Source: Alphaproteobacteria bacterium
Lineage (GTDB): Bacteria > Pseudomonadota > Alphaproteobacteria > UBA828
DNA length: 43,824 bases
Reading direction: 5' to 3'
Assembly (NCBI GenBank): GCA_022820945.1
Contig: JAJEEP010000001.1
Coordinates: 1 to 43,824, forward strand
Shown: piece after piece, positions 34,124 to 42,311 of the stretch
Position numbering within the stretch: the stretch's first letter is position 1
How the letters are laid out: every line of letters starts with the position of its first letter
Notes under the pieces: model-generated
What the model saw: the letters and a program-made list of their open reading frames with translations, nothing else
Told to the model about the DNA's origin: nothing
The model's database searches: none
Translations under genes and position numbers: made by a program

Positions 34124-34867
34124 CTATTGCCCGAGATAGGCATCGCGCACCGCCTCGTCGCGCACCACTTCGTCGAAGGTACCTTCCGCGATTATCTCGC
34201 CGAAGGACATCACGATGACCCGGTCCACCAGAGGCGCGAGCGCGCGCAGGTCGTGGCTCACGATGATGTAGGTGAGCCCGTCCTTGCGCTTCTTCTCCAC
34301 CAGCAGCTCGGAAATCTGGGCGATCTCGCGCAGCGTAAGACCGGCAAAAACCTCGTCCAGCAGCAGAAGCGTGGGCGCAACGGCAACGTTGCGCGCCATC
34401 TCCAGCCGGCGCAGGTCGCCCATGGCAAGCTCGCTCGGCAGCATGTCGATCTGCTCGTCGGAGAAGCCCACGCTGCGGCCGATGTCCGCCTCCGCCGCGT
34501 GGTCCGCTCCCTCGCTGACGAGCTTCCAGATATCGTCCGGCGCCATGCCGACGCGGATGTTGGCGCCCACCGACATTTCGGCGAAGGGCTGGGGCACCTG
34601 ATAGGTGCGCGCGATGCCGCGCTTCACCCGCTCGTAGGTGGGCACGCGGGTGATGTTCTCGCCCTTGAACCAGATTTCGCCGCTGGTGGGCTTGAGCTCC
34701 GCCATGATCATGTTGAAGACGGTGGTCTTGCAGGCACCGTTGGGGCCGATCAGGCCAAGCGTCTCGCCTTCCACCACCTGGAAGGAAATTCCCTGTACGG
34801 CGCGAATACCGCCGAAGGTCATGTGGAGGTCGCGCACCTCCAGCAGCGGGCCCGCCGTCGCGGTCAC
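34124..34867 (-). CDS. livG: Branched-chain amino acid ABC transporter, ATPase LivG, with altered Walker A
   Basis: This 247-residue LivG-type ATPase (VRDLHMTFGGIRAVQGIS, ARTYQVPQPFAEMSV) has two deviations. The Walker A reads GPNGACKTT, with Cys in place of the near-invariant Gly of GxGK; a single base (TGC for GGC) accounts for it. The signature reads LAMGDLRRLEMAR, where LivG normally has a Gln (LxYGDQRRLE). Walker B (LLLLDEVFAGL) and the H-loop (IIVSHDLRAL) are intact. The GTG at 34867 overlaps the livM stop (GTGA). It may be a weakened or regulatory ATPase half paired with the canonical LivF, or a recent mutation. Confidence 0.9.
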   Translation of the reverse strand: MTATAGPLLEVRDLHMTFGGIRAVQGISFQVVEGETLGLIGPNGACKTTVFNMIMAELKPTSGEIWFKGENITRVPTYERVKRGIARTYQVPQPFAEMSVGANIRVGMAPDDIWKLVSEGADHAAEADIGRSVGFSDEQIDMLPSELAMGDLRRLEMARNVAVAPTLLLLDEVFAGLTLREIAQISELLVEKKRKDGLTYIIVSHDLRALAPLVDRVIVMSFGEIIAEGTFDEVVRDEAVRDAYLGQ

Positions 34868-35817
34868 CGGCGCCACTCCTGCACCTTGCGGCCGGCGTCG
34901 GCGATGATGCTGTAGATGCCCTCGGGTCGGACGACGTAGAGCACCAACGCAATCGCGCCGTAGAGGAGGTAGCGTTCCATGCCGGGCATCACAGGCCGCA
35001 GGTACTCGAGCAGGACCGTCAGGAAGTAGGCGCCCATGATCGGGCCGATGATGGTCTCCGCCCCGCCCAGCAGCGCCGCCACCAGGATGGTGAAGAGGAA
35101 GTTGATCTCGAACATGCCGCGCGGCGCGATCGAGCCGATGTAGTGGACATAGAAAGCGCCGCCGATGCCGGACACCGCGGCACTCACGGTGAAGGCGAAT
35201 AGCTTGAGCTTGGTGGTGTTGTGGCCGGTGCTGCGGACCGCCTCCTCGTTCATCCTGATGGCGCTCAGCGCAATTCCGAGCCGCGTGCGTATGAGCAGCC
35301 AGAGCACCACGCCGATCGCGAACATGATGCCGAAGCTCAGGTAGTAGTTGTTGACCGCGCCGGTGACGATGGACTCGAGGCCTGACATGCCCCGCGTGCC
35401 GCCGGTGATCTTGGGCGCCACCACCTTGGTGAGCTGGTAGAGGATCTCCATGAAGGCGAGCGTCACAAGGGCGAAATAGGTGCCGCGGATGCGCAGCGCC
35501 GGCAGGAAGAAGAGCGTGCCGCCCACCATGGTCGCGACGATCGCCGCCGGAATGCTGTAGTAGATCGGCACGTCGAAGCGGAAGCTGAGGATCGCCGTGG
35601 TGTAGCCGGCGATGCCGATCAGAAAGGGATGGCCGAAGCTGATGTAGCCGGTGCGGCCCGAGAGGAAGTCCCAGCTCATGGCGAACATCGCCAGGAAGTG
35701 GGCGAAGATCAGGATGCGCAGCGTACCGGTGCCGACCACTAGCGGCAGCAGGCACATGAGCACGCCGAAGGCGAGCCACCAGCCGAGATAGCGCGCCGTC
35801 TCGCGGTCGATCGCCAC
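34864..35817 (-). CDS. livM: Branched-chain amino acid ABC transporter, permease LivM
   Basis: This 317-residue membrane protein has about eight to ten hydrophobic segments. LivM-family marks are MSWDFLSGRTGYISFGHP, RIRGTYFALVTLAFMEI, LGIALSAIRMNEEA (the cytoplasmic coupling loop) and LVAALLGGAETIIGPIMGA. The start is a GTG at 35817, 3 bp after the livH stop. It forms the inner-membrane channel with LivH. Confidence 0.93.
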   Translation of the reverse strand: MAIDRETARYLGWWLAFGVLMCLLPLVVGTGTLRILIFAHFLAMFAMSWDFLSGRTGYISFGHPFLIGIAGYTTAILSFRFDVPIYYSIPAAIVATMVGGTLFFLPALRIRGTYFALVTLAFMEILYQLTKVVAPKITGGTRGMSGLESIVTGAVNNYYLSFGIMFAIGVVLWLLIRTRLGIALSAIRMNEEAVRSTGHNTTKLKLFAFTVSAAVSGIGGAFYVHYIGSIAPRGMFEINFLFTILVAALLGGAETIIGPIMGAYFLTVLLEYLRPVMPGMERYLLYGAIALVLYVVRPEGIYSIIADAGRKVQEWRR

Positions 35818-35820
35818 GGC

Positions 35821-36675
35821 TCAGAGCTCCGCCCTGCCGAACAGGCCCTTGGGCCGGATCAGCAGGACCAGGATGATGAGCAGCATGGTGGAGACGCCGC
35901 GCAGCTCGGCCGCGATCATCGTGGTCGTGATGGTCTCCACGAAGCCGATGATGTGGGCCGCGATCAGGCTGCCCACGATGCTGCCGATGCCGCCGACGAT
36001 CACCACGGCGACCGAGATGATGAGCGGAAACACCCACATGTGAGAATCGAGCTGGGTGAAGGTCGCGAAGAAGACCCCGGCGATGGCGCCGAAGGCGCCG
36101 GAGAGTGCCCAGGTCACCATGCTGATGAAGCTCGGCTCGATGCCAGAGATCACCGCGCCCTTGCGGTCCATGGAAACCGCCCGAATCGCGCGGCCGAGAT
36201 GGGTGTAGCGGACGAAGGCCATGAGGCCGCCGAGCACGACCCAGCTCACGCCCGTGGCGAGCAGGATGTTCATGGTGACCGAGATGCCCTCGAAGCGGAG
36301 CACGCCCCTGATCACCGGCCACATGGTCTTGGGCGCAGCGCCGAAGATCACCACGATCAGCGCCTGCATGACGACGGCGAGGATCAGCGTCGATATCTCG
36401 ACCGCGATCGGGTTGTCTTCCAGCCGACGGACCAGGAGCAGGTAAGTCAGCAGGCCGAAGGCCACGCCCGCCAGTATCGCCAGGATGAAGCTCGCGAAGA
36501 CCGGCAGCCCGGCACCCTGGAGGGCCGCGTAATAGATGTAGCCGCCGAGCATGATGTAGACGCCGTAGGCGAGGTTCAGCACCCGGCCCACGCTGAAGAT
36601 CATGGTGAAGCCGACGGCGATCAGCGCATAGAGCCCGCTGAGGACGAACCCCTGGATCAGGATCTGGAGCGCCAT
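35821..36675 (-). CDS. livH: Branched-chain amino acid ABC transporter, permease LivH
   Basis: This 284-residue permease opens MALQILIQGFVLSGLYALIA, the usual LivH start, and continues with VGRVLNLAYGVYIMLGGYI, LGRAIRAVSMDRKGAVISGI (coupling loop) and VVIVGGIGSIVGSLIAA. Length and segments are normal. It is separated from livK by 145 bp containing a long stem-loop (36714-36753) and is immediately followed by livM. Confidence 0.93.
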   Translation of the reverse strand: MALQILIQGFVLSGLYALIAVGFTMIFSVGRVLNLAYGVYIMLGGYIYYAALQGAGLPVFASFILAILAGVAFGLLTYLLLVRRLEDNPIAVEISTLILAVVMQALIVVIFGAAPKTMWPVIRGVLRFEGISVTMNILLATGVSWVVLGGLMAFVRYTHLGRAIRAVSMDRKGAVISGIEPSFISMVTWALSGAFGAIAGVFFATFTQLDSHMWVFPLIISVAVVIVGGIGSIVGSLIAAHIIGFVETITTTMIAAELRGVSTMLLIILVLLIRPKGLFGRAEL

Positions 36676-36713
36676 CCGGGTCGGCTCACCCGCCGTCGCA
36701 TCGACGTTCGCGT

Positions 36714-36753
36714 GCCGGCCGAAGCAGCACCATCACGGTCTGCTCCGGCCGGC
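36714..36753 (-). promoter_or_regulatory. Long stem-loop between livK and livH
   Basis: GCCGGCCGAAGCAG (36714-36727) and CTGCTCCGGCCGGC (36740-36753) form a 14-bp stem around a 12-base loop, with one G-U wobble in the transcript. No T run follows in the direction of transcription, so it is better read as an mRNA-protecting or partial-attenuation hairpin, which would let the binding protein be made in excess of the permeases. Confidence 0.55.
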
Positions 36754-36820
36754 TACAGACAGGCTACAGGCAAATTGGACCGGACGCGACCCGTGAGGCC
36801 GCGCCCGGAAATAACGTCGC

Positions 36821-38125
36821 CTACTTCAGCCAGTCCGGCACCTCGAACTCGCCGTTGGCGTATTTCGGCGGATAAACCACCTTGGTCGAGCCATCCGAAT
36901 ACCACTGGATGACCACCATCGACGGCGCCCCGTCGTCATAGGGCGGACTGATGTCGAACTTGATGTTGTGGGTGTACTCCCGCTGGGTCCGGGGCTCGAT
37001 CTCACCCGGCTTCCAGAAGGCGTAGCGGAGCCAGATCTCGCCGTCCTTCTCGACGACGATGTCGTCGTTCTCCATCTCGCGGACCCAGTCGTCGAGCGGC
37101 GCGAAACCGCCGGCGCGCTCGGCCGCGGCGAAGGCGTTGAGCATCCCGTAGTAGGCGTTGAAGCCGTTGAAGTGCGGGAATACCGGACGCGAATCGCCAT
37201 ACTTGGCGGCGTACCTGTCGAGGAAGTCCTGCGTGCGCGGGTCGATTTCCGAGCCGATCGAAGGCACAGGGCTCAGCGTCGAGATGCCGCCGCCGAGGCC
37301 GCCGGTGTCGTCCCAGAACTCCCGGGCGAAGGCCGAGACGTTAATCCCGGTCATCGGCACCGGCACCTCGAGCTTCACGTACTGCGAGGCCGGCACCTGG
37401 CTGCGCACCGCCGCGATCGAGTAGATGAAGTCGGGCTCCGCCGCCACTGCCTTGTTGTAGATCGGCCCGAAGTCCACCGTGTTGGTGTCGTAGACGGTGT
37501 GACCGATGATCTCGATGCCGGCCTCCGGCGCGAGAACCTGCTCGATCAACTCGTAGACGCCGCCGCCGAACGCGGTGTCCTCCTGCAGCACGTACACGGT
37601 CTTCCAGCCCATCTTCTTGGCGAGCACGTCCTTGCCGAAGTCGACATAGAGAATGGCCAGGGCGTAGTCGTTGGACACGTTCATGAAGTACATCTTGTAC
37701 TTCTCGTACTCCTCGACGACCTTGTCGATGATGCCGACGTAAGAGGTCCAGGTATCCAGCGTCGGCGTCCGGTACTCCGCCATGCGCTCGAGCCAGCCCA
37801 GCGACACGTCGTCGATGCAGCCGGAGATGATGAAGTCCACGTTTTCGACTTCGTTGAGGTATTCGTAGGCTCGGATGCCTTCCTGCACGTCCTCGCGCGT
37901 GTCCGCCATGACCAGCTCGATCATGCGCCCGCCGAGTACGCCGCCGTTGGCGTTGATCTCCTCGATGGCGATCTCGGTGCCTCGAATCGTGCTCTTGCCG
38001 GTATCGGTGTCGAACGAGCCGATATAACCAACCTTGATGGGGTCGGCAGCGGGCGCTGCCGTGGTAAGCGACCAGACGGCCACCGCCGCCGCGGCGACTC
38101 CGATCAGCAAGTGACGGATTCTCAT
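36821..38125 (-). CDS. livK: Branched-chain amino acid ABC transporter, substrate-binding protein LivK type
   Basis: This 434-residue precursor has a Sec signal (MRIRHLLIGVAAAAVAVW, likely cleavage after APA) and a periplasmic-binding-protein type I fold: DPIKVGYIGSFDTDTGKS, EINANGGVLGGRMIELV and TWKTVYVLQEDTAFGGG-like (WKTVYVLQEDTAFGGG). The ATG at 38125 follows GGGAGGGTGG. It is the first gene of the liv operon, divergent from the HAD phosphatase gene. LivK-family proteins bind Leu/Ile/Val, but relatives bind amides, urea or aromatic acids, so the ligand is not certain. Confidence 0.9.
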   Translation of the reverse strand: MRIRHLLIGVAAAAVAVWSLTTAAPAADPIKVGYIGSFDTDTGKSTIRGTEIAIEEINANGGVLGGRMIELVMADTREDVQEGIRAYEYLNEVENVDFIISGCIDDVSLGWLERMAEYRTPTLDTWTSYVGIIDKVVEEYEKYKMYFMNVSNDYALAILYVDFGKDVLAKKMGWKTVYVLQEDTAFGGGVYELIEQVLAPEAGIEIIGHTVYDTNTVDFGPIYNKAVAAEPDFIYSIAAVRSQVPASQYVKLEVPVPMTGINVSAFAREFWDDTGGLGGGISTLSPVPSIGSEIDPRTQDFLDRYAAKYGDSRPVFPHFNGFNAYYGMLNAFAAAERAGGFAPLDDWVREMENDDIVVEKDGEIWLRYAFWKPGEIEPRTQREYTHNIKFDISPPYDDGAPSMVVIQWYSDGSTKVVYPPKYANGEFEVPDWLK

Positions 38126-38300
38126 GACCACCCTCCCATTCCTGTTATTGGCCTCGCGCATGTAACACTCTAGTGGGGTTCCCGAGCGAGGGAAACCGCG
38201 CCCGCCGCAGGCCACCGATGCGTTTCTTGCATCCCTCTAACGCCGCCCTTTCGCCGGCACGCTTTGCAAATCGGCACTGCGGATGGGACAAGGGCGCCCC

Positions 38301-39170
38301 ATGACGATTCCCATTCTTCCCGGCCTGGCCGCGCTCGCGGCGAGCTACGACGGCTACATTCTCGATGTCTGGGGCGTGATGCACCAGGGCGGTCCGGCCT
38401 ACCCCGAGGCGGTAGCGTGCGTGCGTCGGCTGCGCGAGGCCGGCAAGCGGGTGGTGTTCCTTTCCAATGCGCCGCGCCTGGCTCATCAGGTCAAAGCAAC
38501 GCTCAACGGCAAGGGGGTCGATGCGGCGCTTTACGACGCCGTGGTCGCCTCCGGCGATGCCACGCGGCAAGCCCTCGCCGACCGCTCGCAGCCGCCTGCA
38601 AAGGGCCTTGGCACCCGCTACCACCTGCTGGGACCCCCTTGGTCCGACGACGTGATCGACGGTCTGGGCTATGCCCCTGCCGCCGACATCGGTGAGGCGG
38701 AATTTCTGCTCGGCATCGGCCTCGACGACGGTTGCAACACGGTGGAAGCGCACGAGCCGATCCTGCAAGCCGCAGCCGCGCGCGATCTGCCCATGATCTG
38801 CGTCAATCCCGACCTTCTCGTGATCCGGCTCGGCGTTCAGGAGCCTTGCGCCGGCGCGCTCGCCGCCCGCTACGAAGAACTCGGCGGCCGCGTGCACTAT
38901 TTCGGAAAGCCCTATCCCGAGGTCTACGATTTGGCCCTGGCGGCGCTCGGGCTTCCGCCGTCCCGCGTGCTCGCGGTCGGCGACGGCCTCGCCACCGATA
39001 TCGCCGGCGCTGCCGCCGCGGGTCTCGATTCGCTCCTGATCACCGGCGGCCTGCTCGCCGACACCCTCGACCTCCGCCCCGGCGAGGCGCCGAGCGCCCG
39101 CGCGCTGGAAGAGGCCTGCCGCGCTGCGGGGGTCACACCGCAGGCCGCGCTCGCCACATTCGTCTGGTAG
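38301..39170 (+). CDS. HAD-superfamily hydrolase, TIGR01459 type (class IIA)
   Basis: This 289-residue phosphatase-like protein starts LDVWGVMHQGGPAYPEA, the motif I of the TIGR01459 group, and has VVFLSNAPR (motif II), YFGKPYPEVYDLAL (motif III lysine) and VLAVGDGLATDIAGAAAAG (motif IV). The ATG at 38301 with AAGGG upstream is preferred over 38283. In many alphaproteobacteria this gene lies beside ribF; here ribF is about 13 kb away on the same strand, with the liv operon between. The substrate is unknown. Confidence 0.85.
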   Translation: MTIPILPGLAALAASYDGYILDVWGVMHQGGPAYPEAVACVRRLREAGKRVVFLSNAPRLAHQVKATLNGKGVDAALYDAVVASGDATRQALADRSQPPAKGLGTRYHLLGPPWSDDVIDGLGYAPAADIGEAEFLLGIGLDDGCNTVEAHEPILQAAAARDLPMICVNPDLLVIRLGVQEPCAGALAARYEELGGRVHYFGKPYPEVYDLALAALGLPPSRVLAVGDGLATDIAGAAAAGLDSLLITGGLLADTLDLRPGEAPSARALEEACRAAGVTPQAALATFVW

Positions 39171-39172
39171 AG

Positions 39173-39184
39173 TCAGAATTCTGA
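39173..39184. promoter_or_regulatory. Perfect 12-bp palindrome upstream of the sulfur transporter
   Basis: TCAGAATTCTGA is a perfect 12-bp palindrome just after the HAD gene stop, in an AT-rich stretch 60 bp before the YeeE-type gene. ATTGG and CCAAT arms recur a little downstream. It could be the operator of an ArsR-type, sulfide-responsive repressor, as such transporters are often controlled, but no regulator gene is nearby. Confidence 0.35.
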
Positions 39185-39243
39185 TAACACCCTCAAGATA
39201 ATGTTATTGGCGCGTGCCCAATGTGCGCCCAATAGTCCTGGGT

Positions 39244-40479
39244 ATGAGCACCGCCATGCCATCGGCCGCCGCTATGCCTCCAATGCGACCACAGGTCGCG
39301 GTGGTGGCCGTGGCCGGCGTGCTGATCGCCGCAGGCGTGGTTGCGCTCGCGGTTACGGTGGATGGCAGGCTGGCGGCGTTGCTGGTCGTCGGCGGATTGG
39401 CGGGGCTCGCGCTCCATCACGCGCTCTTCGGCTTCGCCTCATCCACCCGGCGCTTTCTCATGGATCGCCGCGGCGCGGGCGTCCGCGCGCAGCTCCTGAT
39501 GATCGCCGCAGCCAGCATCGCGTTCGTGCCGCTGCTCGCTGGCGGCAGCGCCTTCGGCCAGGGGCTCGGCGGCGCAGTGGCGCCGGTCGGCGTCTCGGTC
39601 GCGCTCGGGGCCTTCCTGTTCGGCATCGGCATGCAGCTCGGCGGCGGCTGCGCCTCCGGTACGCTCAGCGGCGCCGGTACCGGCAGCCTCCGCATGGCGA
39701 TCACGCTTGGCGCCTTCATCGCGGGCTCGGTAATCGGCACGGCGCACCTGCCCTGGTGGCTCGATCAGCCGCGCCTCGCCAGCATCTCGATCCCCAACAC
39801 GCTGGGCTGGCCCGCCGGCCTTGTGGTGCAGCTTGCCGCCATCGGCCTCCTCGTGCTGGGCGCGCTCCATCTGGAGCGGCGGCGCCACGGCGCCCATGAG
39901 CCCCTGGTTTGGGGCGGCGGCAGCGACTGGCGGGAGCGGTTGCTGCATGGCGGCTGGCCGCTCGCCTGGGGCGCGCTTGCCCTCGCTCTCCTCAACCTCG
40001 CGACGCTGCTGATCGCGGGCCATCCATGGAGCGTCACCTGGGGCTTCGCGCTGTGGGGCGCCTCGCTGGCCGATGCCCTGGGCTTCGGCATCGCAGATTG
40101 GACCTTCTGGCAGTGGCCGGGACCCGCCCGAAAGCTCGCAGCCGGTGTGGAGCAGGACACGGTGTCGGTGATGAACGTGGGCCTGATCCTGGGCGCGCTG
40201 CTGGGCGCCGCGCTCGCCGGTCGCTTCGCCGCCCGGCGCCGGCTCACCCTCGGCGCGGTGGCGAGTGCGGTGATCGGCGGCCTCCTGCTCGGCTACGGCG
40301 CGCGGCTGGCCTTCGGCTGCAACATCGGCGCCCTCTTCAGCGGCATCGCCTCGGGCAGCGTGCACGGCTGGCTCTGGCTTCTCGCCGCCCTCCCCGGCGC
40401 GGCGCTCGGCGCGCGTCTGCGCCCCCTGTTCGGTCTCGATCGCGCTGCGGCACCGGCCGCAGAAGGAGTTCGCGCATGA
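39244..40479 (+). CDS. YeeE/YedE-family sulfur-compound transporter
   Basis: This 411-residue protein has roughly nine to twelve hydrophobic segments. Two conserved cysteine motifs of the YeeE/YedE family are present: MQLGGGCASGTLSGAGTG and AFGCNIGALFSGIASGSVHG. Family members import thiosulfate (YeeE/TsuA) or related sulfur or selenium compounds. The ATG at 39244 is taken as the start; an in-frame GTG at 39214 would add ten residues, and neither has a clear ribosome-binding site. It overlaps the next gene by four bases (ATGA). Confidence 0.86.
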   Translation: MSTAMPSAAAMPPMRPQVAVVAVAGVLIAAGVVALAVTVDGRLAALLVVGGLAGLALHHALFGFASSTRRFLMDRRGAGVRAQLLMIAAASIAFVPLLAGGSAFGQGLGGAVAPVGVSVALGAFLFGIGMQLGGGCASGTLSGAGTGSLRMAITLGAFIAGSVIGTAHLPWWLDQPRLASISIPNTLGWPAGLVVQLAAIGLLVLGALHLERRRHGAHEPLVWGGGSDWRERLLHGGWPLAWGALALALLNLATLLIAGHPWSVTWGFALWGASLADALGFGIADWTFWQWPGPARKLAAGVEQDTVSVMNVGLILGALLGAALAGRFAARRRLTLGAVASAVIGGLLLGYGARLAFGCNIGALFSGIASGSVHGWLWLLAALPGAALGARLRPLFGLDRAAAPAAEGVRA

Positions 40480-41240
40480 CCACCACCTCAAGTGCCTCTC
40501 CCGACACCCCTTGGCTCCAGCGCCTGCGCAAGGCGCTGCCGCGCCTCCTGCTGCTTGCCGTGGTCCTGGCAGGCATCGTCGTCGCTGTGTTGAACCGGGA
40601 CAGCATCGATTCGGCCGCACTGGAGGCCTGGATCAACGGCTTCGGCCCCTGGGCGCCAGTGGTCTTCTTCTTTGCCTACGTGCTCGCCACGGTGCTCTTC
40701 CTGCCGGGCCTGCTGTTCACGCTTGCGGCGGGCGCACTTTTCGGCCCCTATCTCGGCACGCTCATCGCGCTGATCGGGGCGACGGTGGGCGCGACCATCG
40801 CCTTCCTCATCGCGCGCTACGTGCTGGCCGATTGGATCGCCGCGCGCACGCCAGCGCGGGTGCAGCGGGTGATCGAAGGCGTCGAGGACGAAGGCTGGCG
40901 CTTCGTCGCCATGACCCGGCTGATCCCCTTCATCCCCTTCAACGCCCTCAACTACGCGCTGGGGCTCACGCGAATCCGCCTCATGTCTTATGTGCTGGCG
41001 TCGGTCGTTTTCATGGCGCCGGGCGCGGCGGCCTACGCTTACCTCGGCCACGCCGGACGCTCGCTCGCGACCGGCGACGGCGATCTGGTTCAGAACGCCT
41101 TGCTCGGCCTCGCCGTCCTCGGCCTGATCGGATTCATGCCCCGGCTGATCAAGCGTTTCGTCAAGGGCCGGAAGTCTCTGCAGGAGACGGAGCCGCCTGC
41201 ACCGGATACAGCAAGCGAAGCGAAATCAGGATCACCGTAA
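40476..41240 (+). CDS. TVP38/TMEM64 (VTT domain, DedA-like) membrane protein
   Basis: This 254-residue protein has several hydrophobic segments and the VTT-domain core FLPGLLFTLAAGALFGPYLG, then IGATVGATIAFLIARY, followed by FVAMTRLIPFIPFNALNYAL with the conserved Arg and Pro residues. AGAAGGAG precedes the ATG, which lies inside the end of the YeeE-type gene, so the two are translationally coupled. Relatives are lipid or small-molecule transporters or scramblases. Its 3' end overlaps the convergent ctaA gene by 80 bp. Confidence 0.84.
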   Translation: MTTTSSASPDTPWLQRLRKALPRLLLLAVVLAGIVVAVLNRDSIDSAALEAWINGFGPWAPVVFFFAYVLATVLFLPGLLFTLAAGALFGPYLGTLIALIGATVGATIAFLIARYVLADWIAARTPARVQRVIEGVEDEGWRFVAMTRLIPFIPFNALNYALGLTRIRLMSYVLASVVFMAPGAAAYAYLGHAGRSLATGDGDLVQNALLGLAVLGLIGFMPRLIKRFVKGRKSLQETEPPAPDTASEAKSGSP

Positions 41241-42273
41241 ACACCGCCATCGCGCCCACCTGGTGTGCCGCGCCCAGCGGCACGGGCACGAAAGTGAGCA
41301 GGGTCGCGATCCCGAGAACGAACTGGCCGAGCACCGCCCCCGCCGCCGTGTGAAGTGCGACTCGCGCCGGCGTTGGCCCAAGCCAGCGCAGCGCGGCAAC
41401 CCAGATCAGGATCACGATCAGAGCGGTGAGCATCGCCAGCAGTCGGTGATCGAGCTGCACCAGCGGCACGTTCTCGAAGAAGTTCCGCCACAGCGGCTCG
41501 ATCAGGAAAATGTCCGGCGGCACGATGGCATCGGCCATCAGCGGGAAGGTGTTGTAGGCGAGGCCCGCGTCGTTGCCGGCGACGAAGGCGCCCGAGAGAA
41601 TCGTCAGGAACACCAGTCCCGTGGCTCCCCACACCGCGCCGCGCCATCGCCCCGCCTGCCTGACTCGCTCGACCGTGCCCTCCATCAGGAGACCGAGCGC
41701 TATCCAGATCAGGCAGCCGTAGATCGCCACGGCGAGTCCCAGATGGGCGGCGAGCCGGTACGGGCTCACGTCGGGCCGATCCACCAGTCCGCTCTGCACC
41801 ATGTACCAGCCGAGCAGACCCTGCAGCCCGCCGAGAATGCCGATGGCGAGCACCCTGAGGGCCAACGGCCAGCCGAAAGCGCGGCGGATGAGGAACCAGA
41901 GGAAAGGCAGGATGAAGACGACACCGACGATGCGCCCGAGCAGCCGGTGCGCGTACTCCAGCCAAAAAATTCCCTTGAACTCCCCGAGAGTCATGCCCCG
42001 GTTGATTTCCTGGTACTCGGGGAAGCGCTTGTAGTCGGCGAAGAGCGCCTGCCACGCCTCCTCGCCGAAGGGCGGCAGCACGCCCACCAGCGGCCGCCAG
42101 TCCACGATCGAGAGGCCCGCGTGGTGGAGCCGCGTGATCCCGCCGAGCACGACCATCGCGAGCACGAGACCGGCCAAGGCCAGCAGCCAGTGGGCGACGG
42201 CGCGGCGGCTCCGCGCGATCCGCTCGGACGCGATACCGCCGCGGCGGGCGGGCCGGAGGGCCGCGGCGTCCAC
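41161..42273 (-). CDS. ctaA: Heme A synthase (CtaA/COX15, type 2)
   Basis: This 370-residue inner-membrane protein oxidises the C8 methyl of heme O to make heme A for cytochrome oxidase. Conserved histidine motifs are GITRLHHAGLSIVDW, FWLEYAHRLLGR, AAHLGLA, LDHRLLAMLT and GAAHQVGAM. The length and the FVAGNDAGLAYNTFPLM stretch are those of the alphaproteobacterial/mitochondrial COX15 type. The start given is a GTG at 42273 with no obvious ribosome-binding site, so the N-terminus is less certain. The last 80 bp overlap the end of the DedA-like gene on the other strand. Confidence 0.93.
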   Translation of the reverse strand: MDAAALRPARRGGIASERIARSRRAVAHWLLALAGLVLAMVVLGGITRLHHAGLSIVDWRPLVGVLPPFGEEAWQALFADYKRFPEYQEINRGMTLGEFKGIFWLEYAHRLLGRIVGVVFILPFLWFLIRRAFGWPLALRVLAIGILGGLQGLLGWYMVQSGLVDRPDVSPYRLAAHLGLAVAIYGCLIWIALGLLMEGTVERVRQAGRWRGAVWGATGLVFLTILSGAFVAGNDAGLAYNTFPLMADAIVPPDIFLIEPLWRNFFENVPLVQLDHRLLAMLTALIVILIWVAALRWLGPTPARVALHTAAGAVLGQFVLGIATLLTFVPVPLGAAHQVGAMAVFTVILISLRLLYPVQAAPSPAETSGP

Positions 42274-42311
42274 GTCAGGGGGAAGAGGCAGCGAGAGCGG
42301 CTTTGGGCGCG

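Noticed and set aside
34124..36322. Single 732-codon frame covering livG and parts of livM and livH
   Set aside because: Only its last 247 codons are LivG; upstream it runs out of frame through the permease genes, which have their own clear frames. It is not a fusion.
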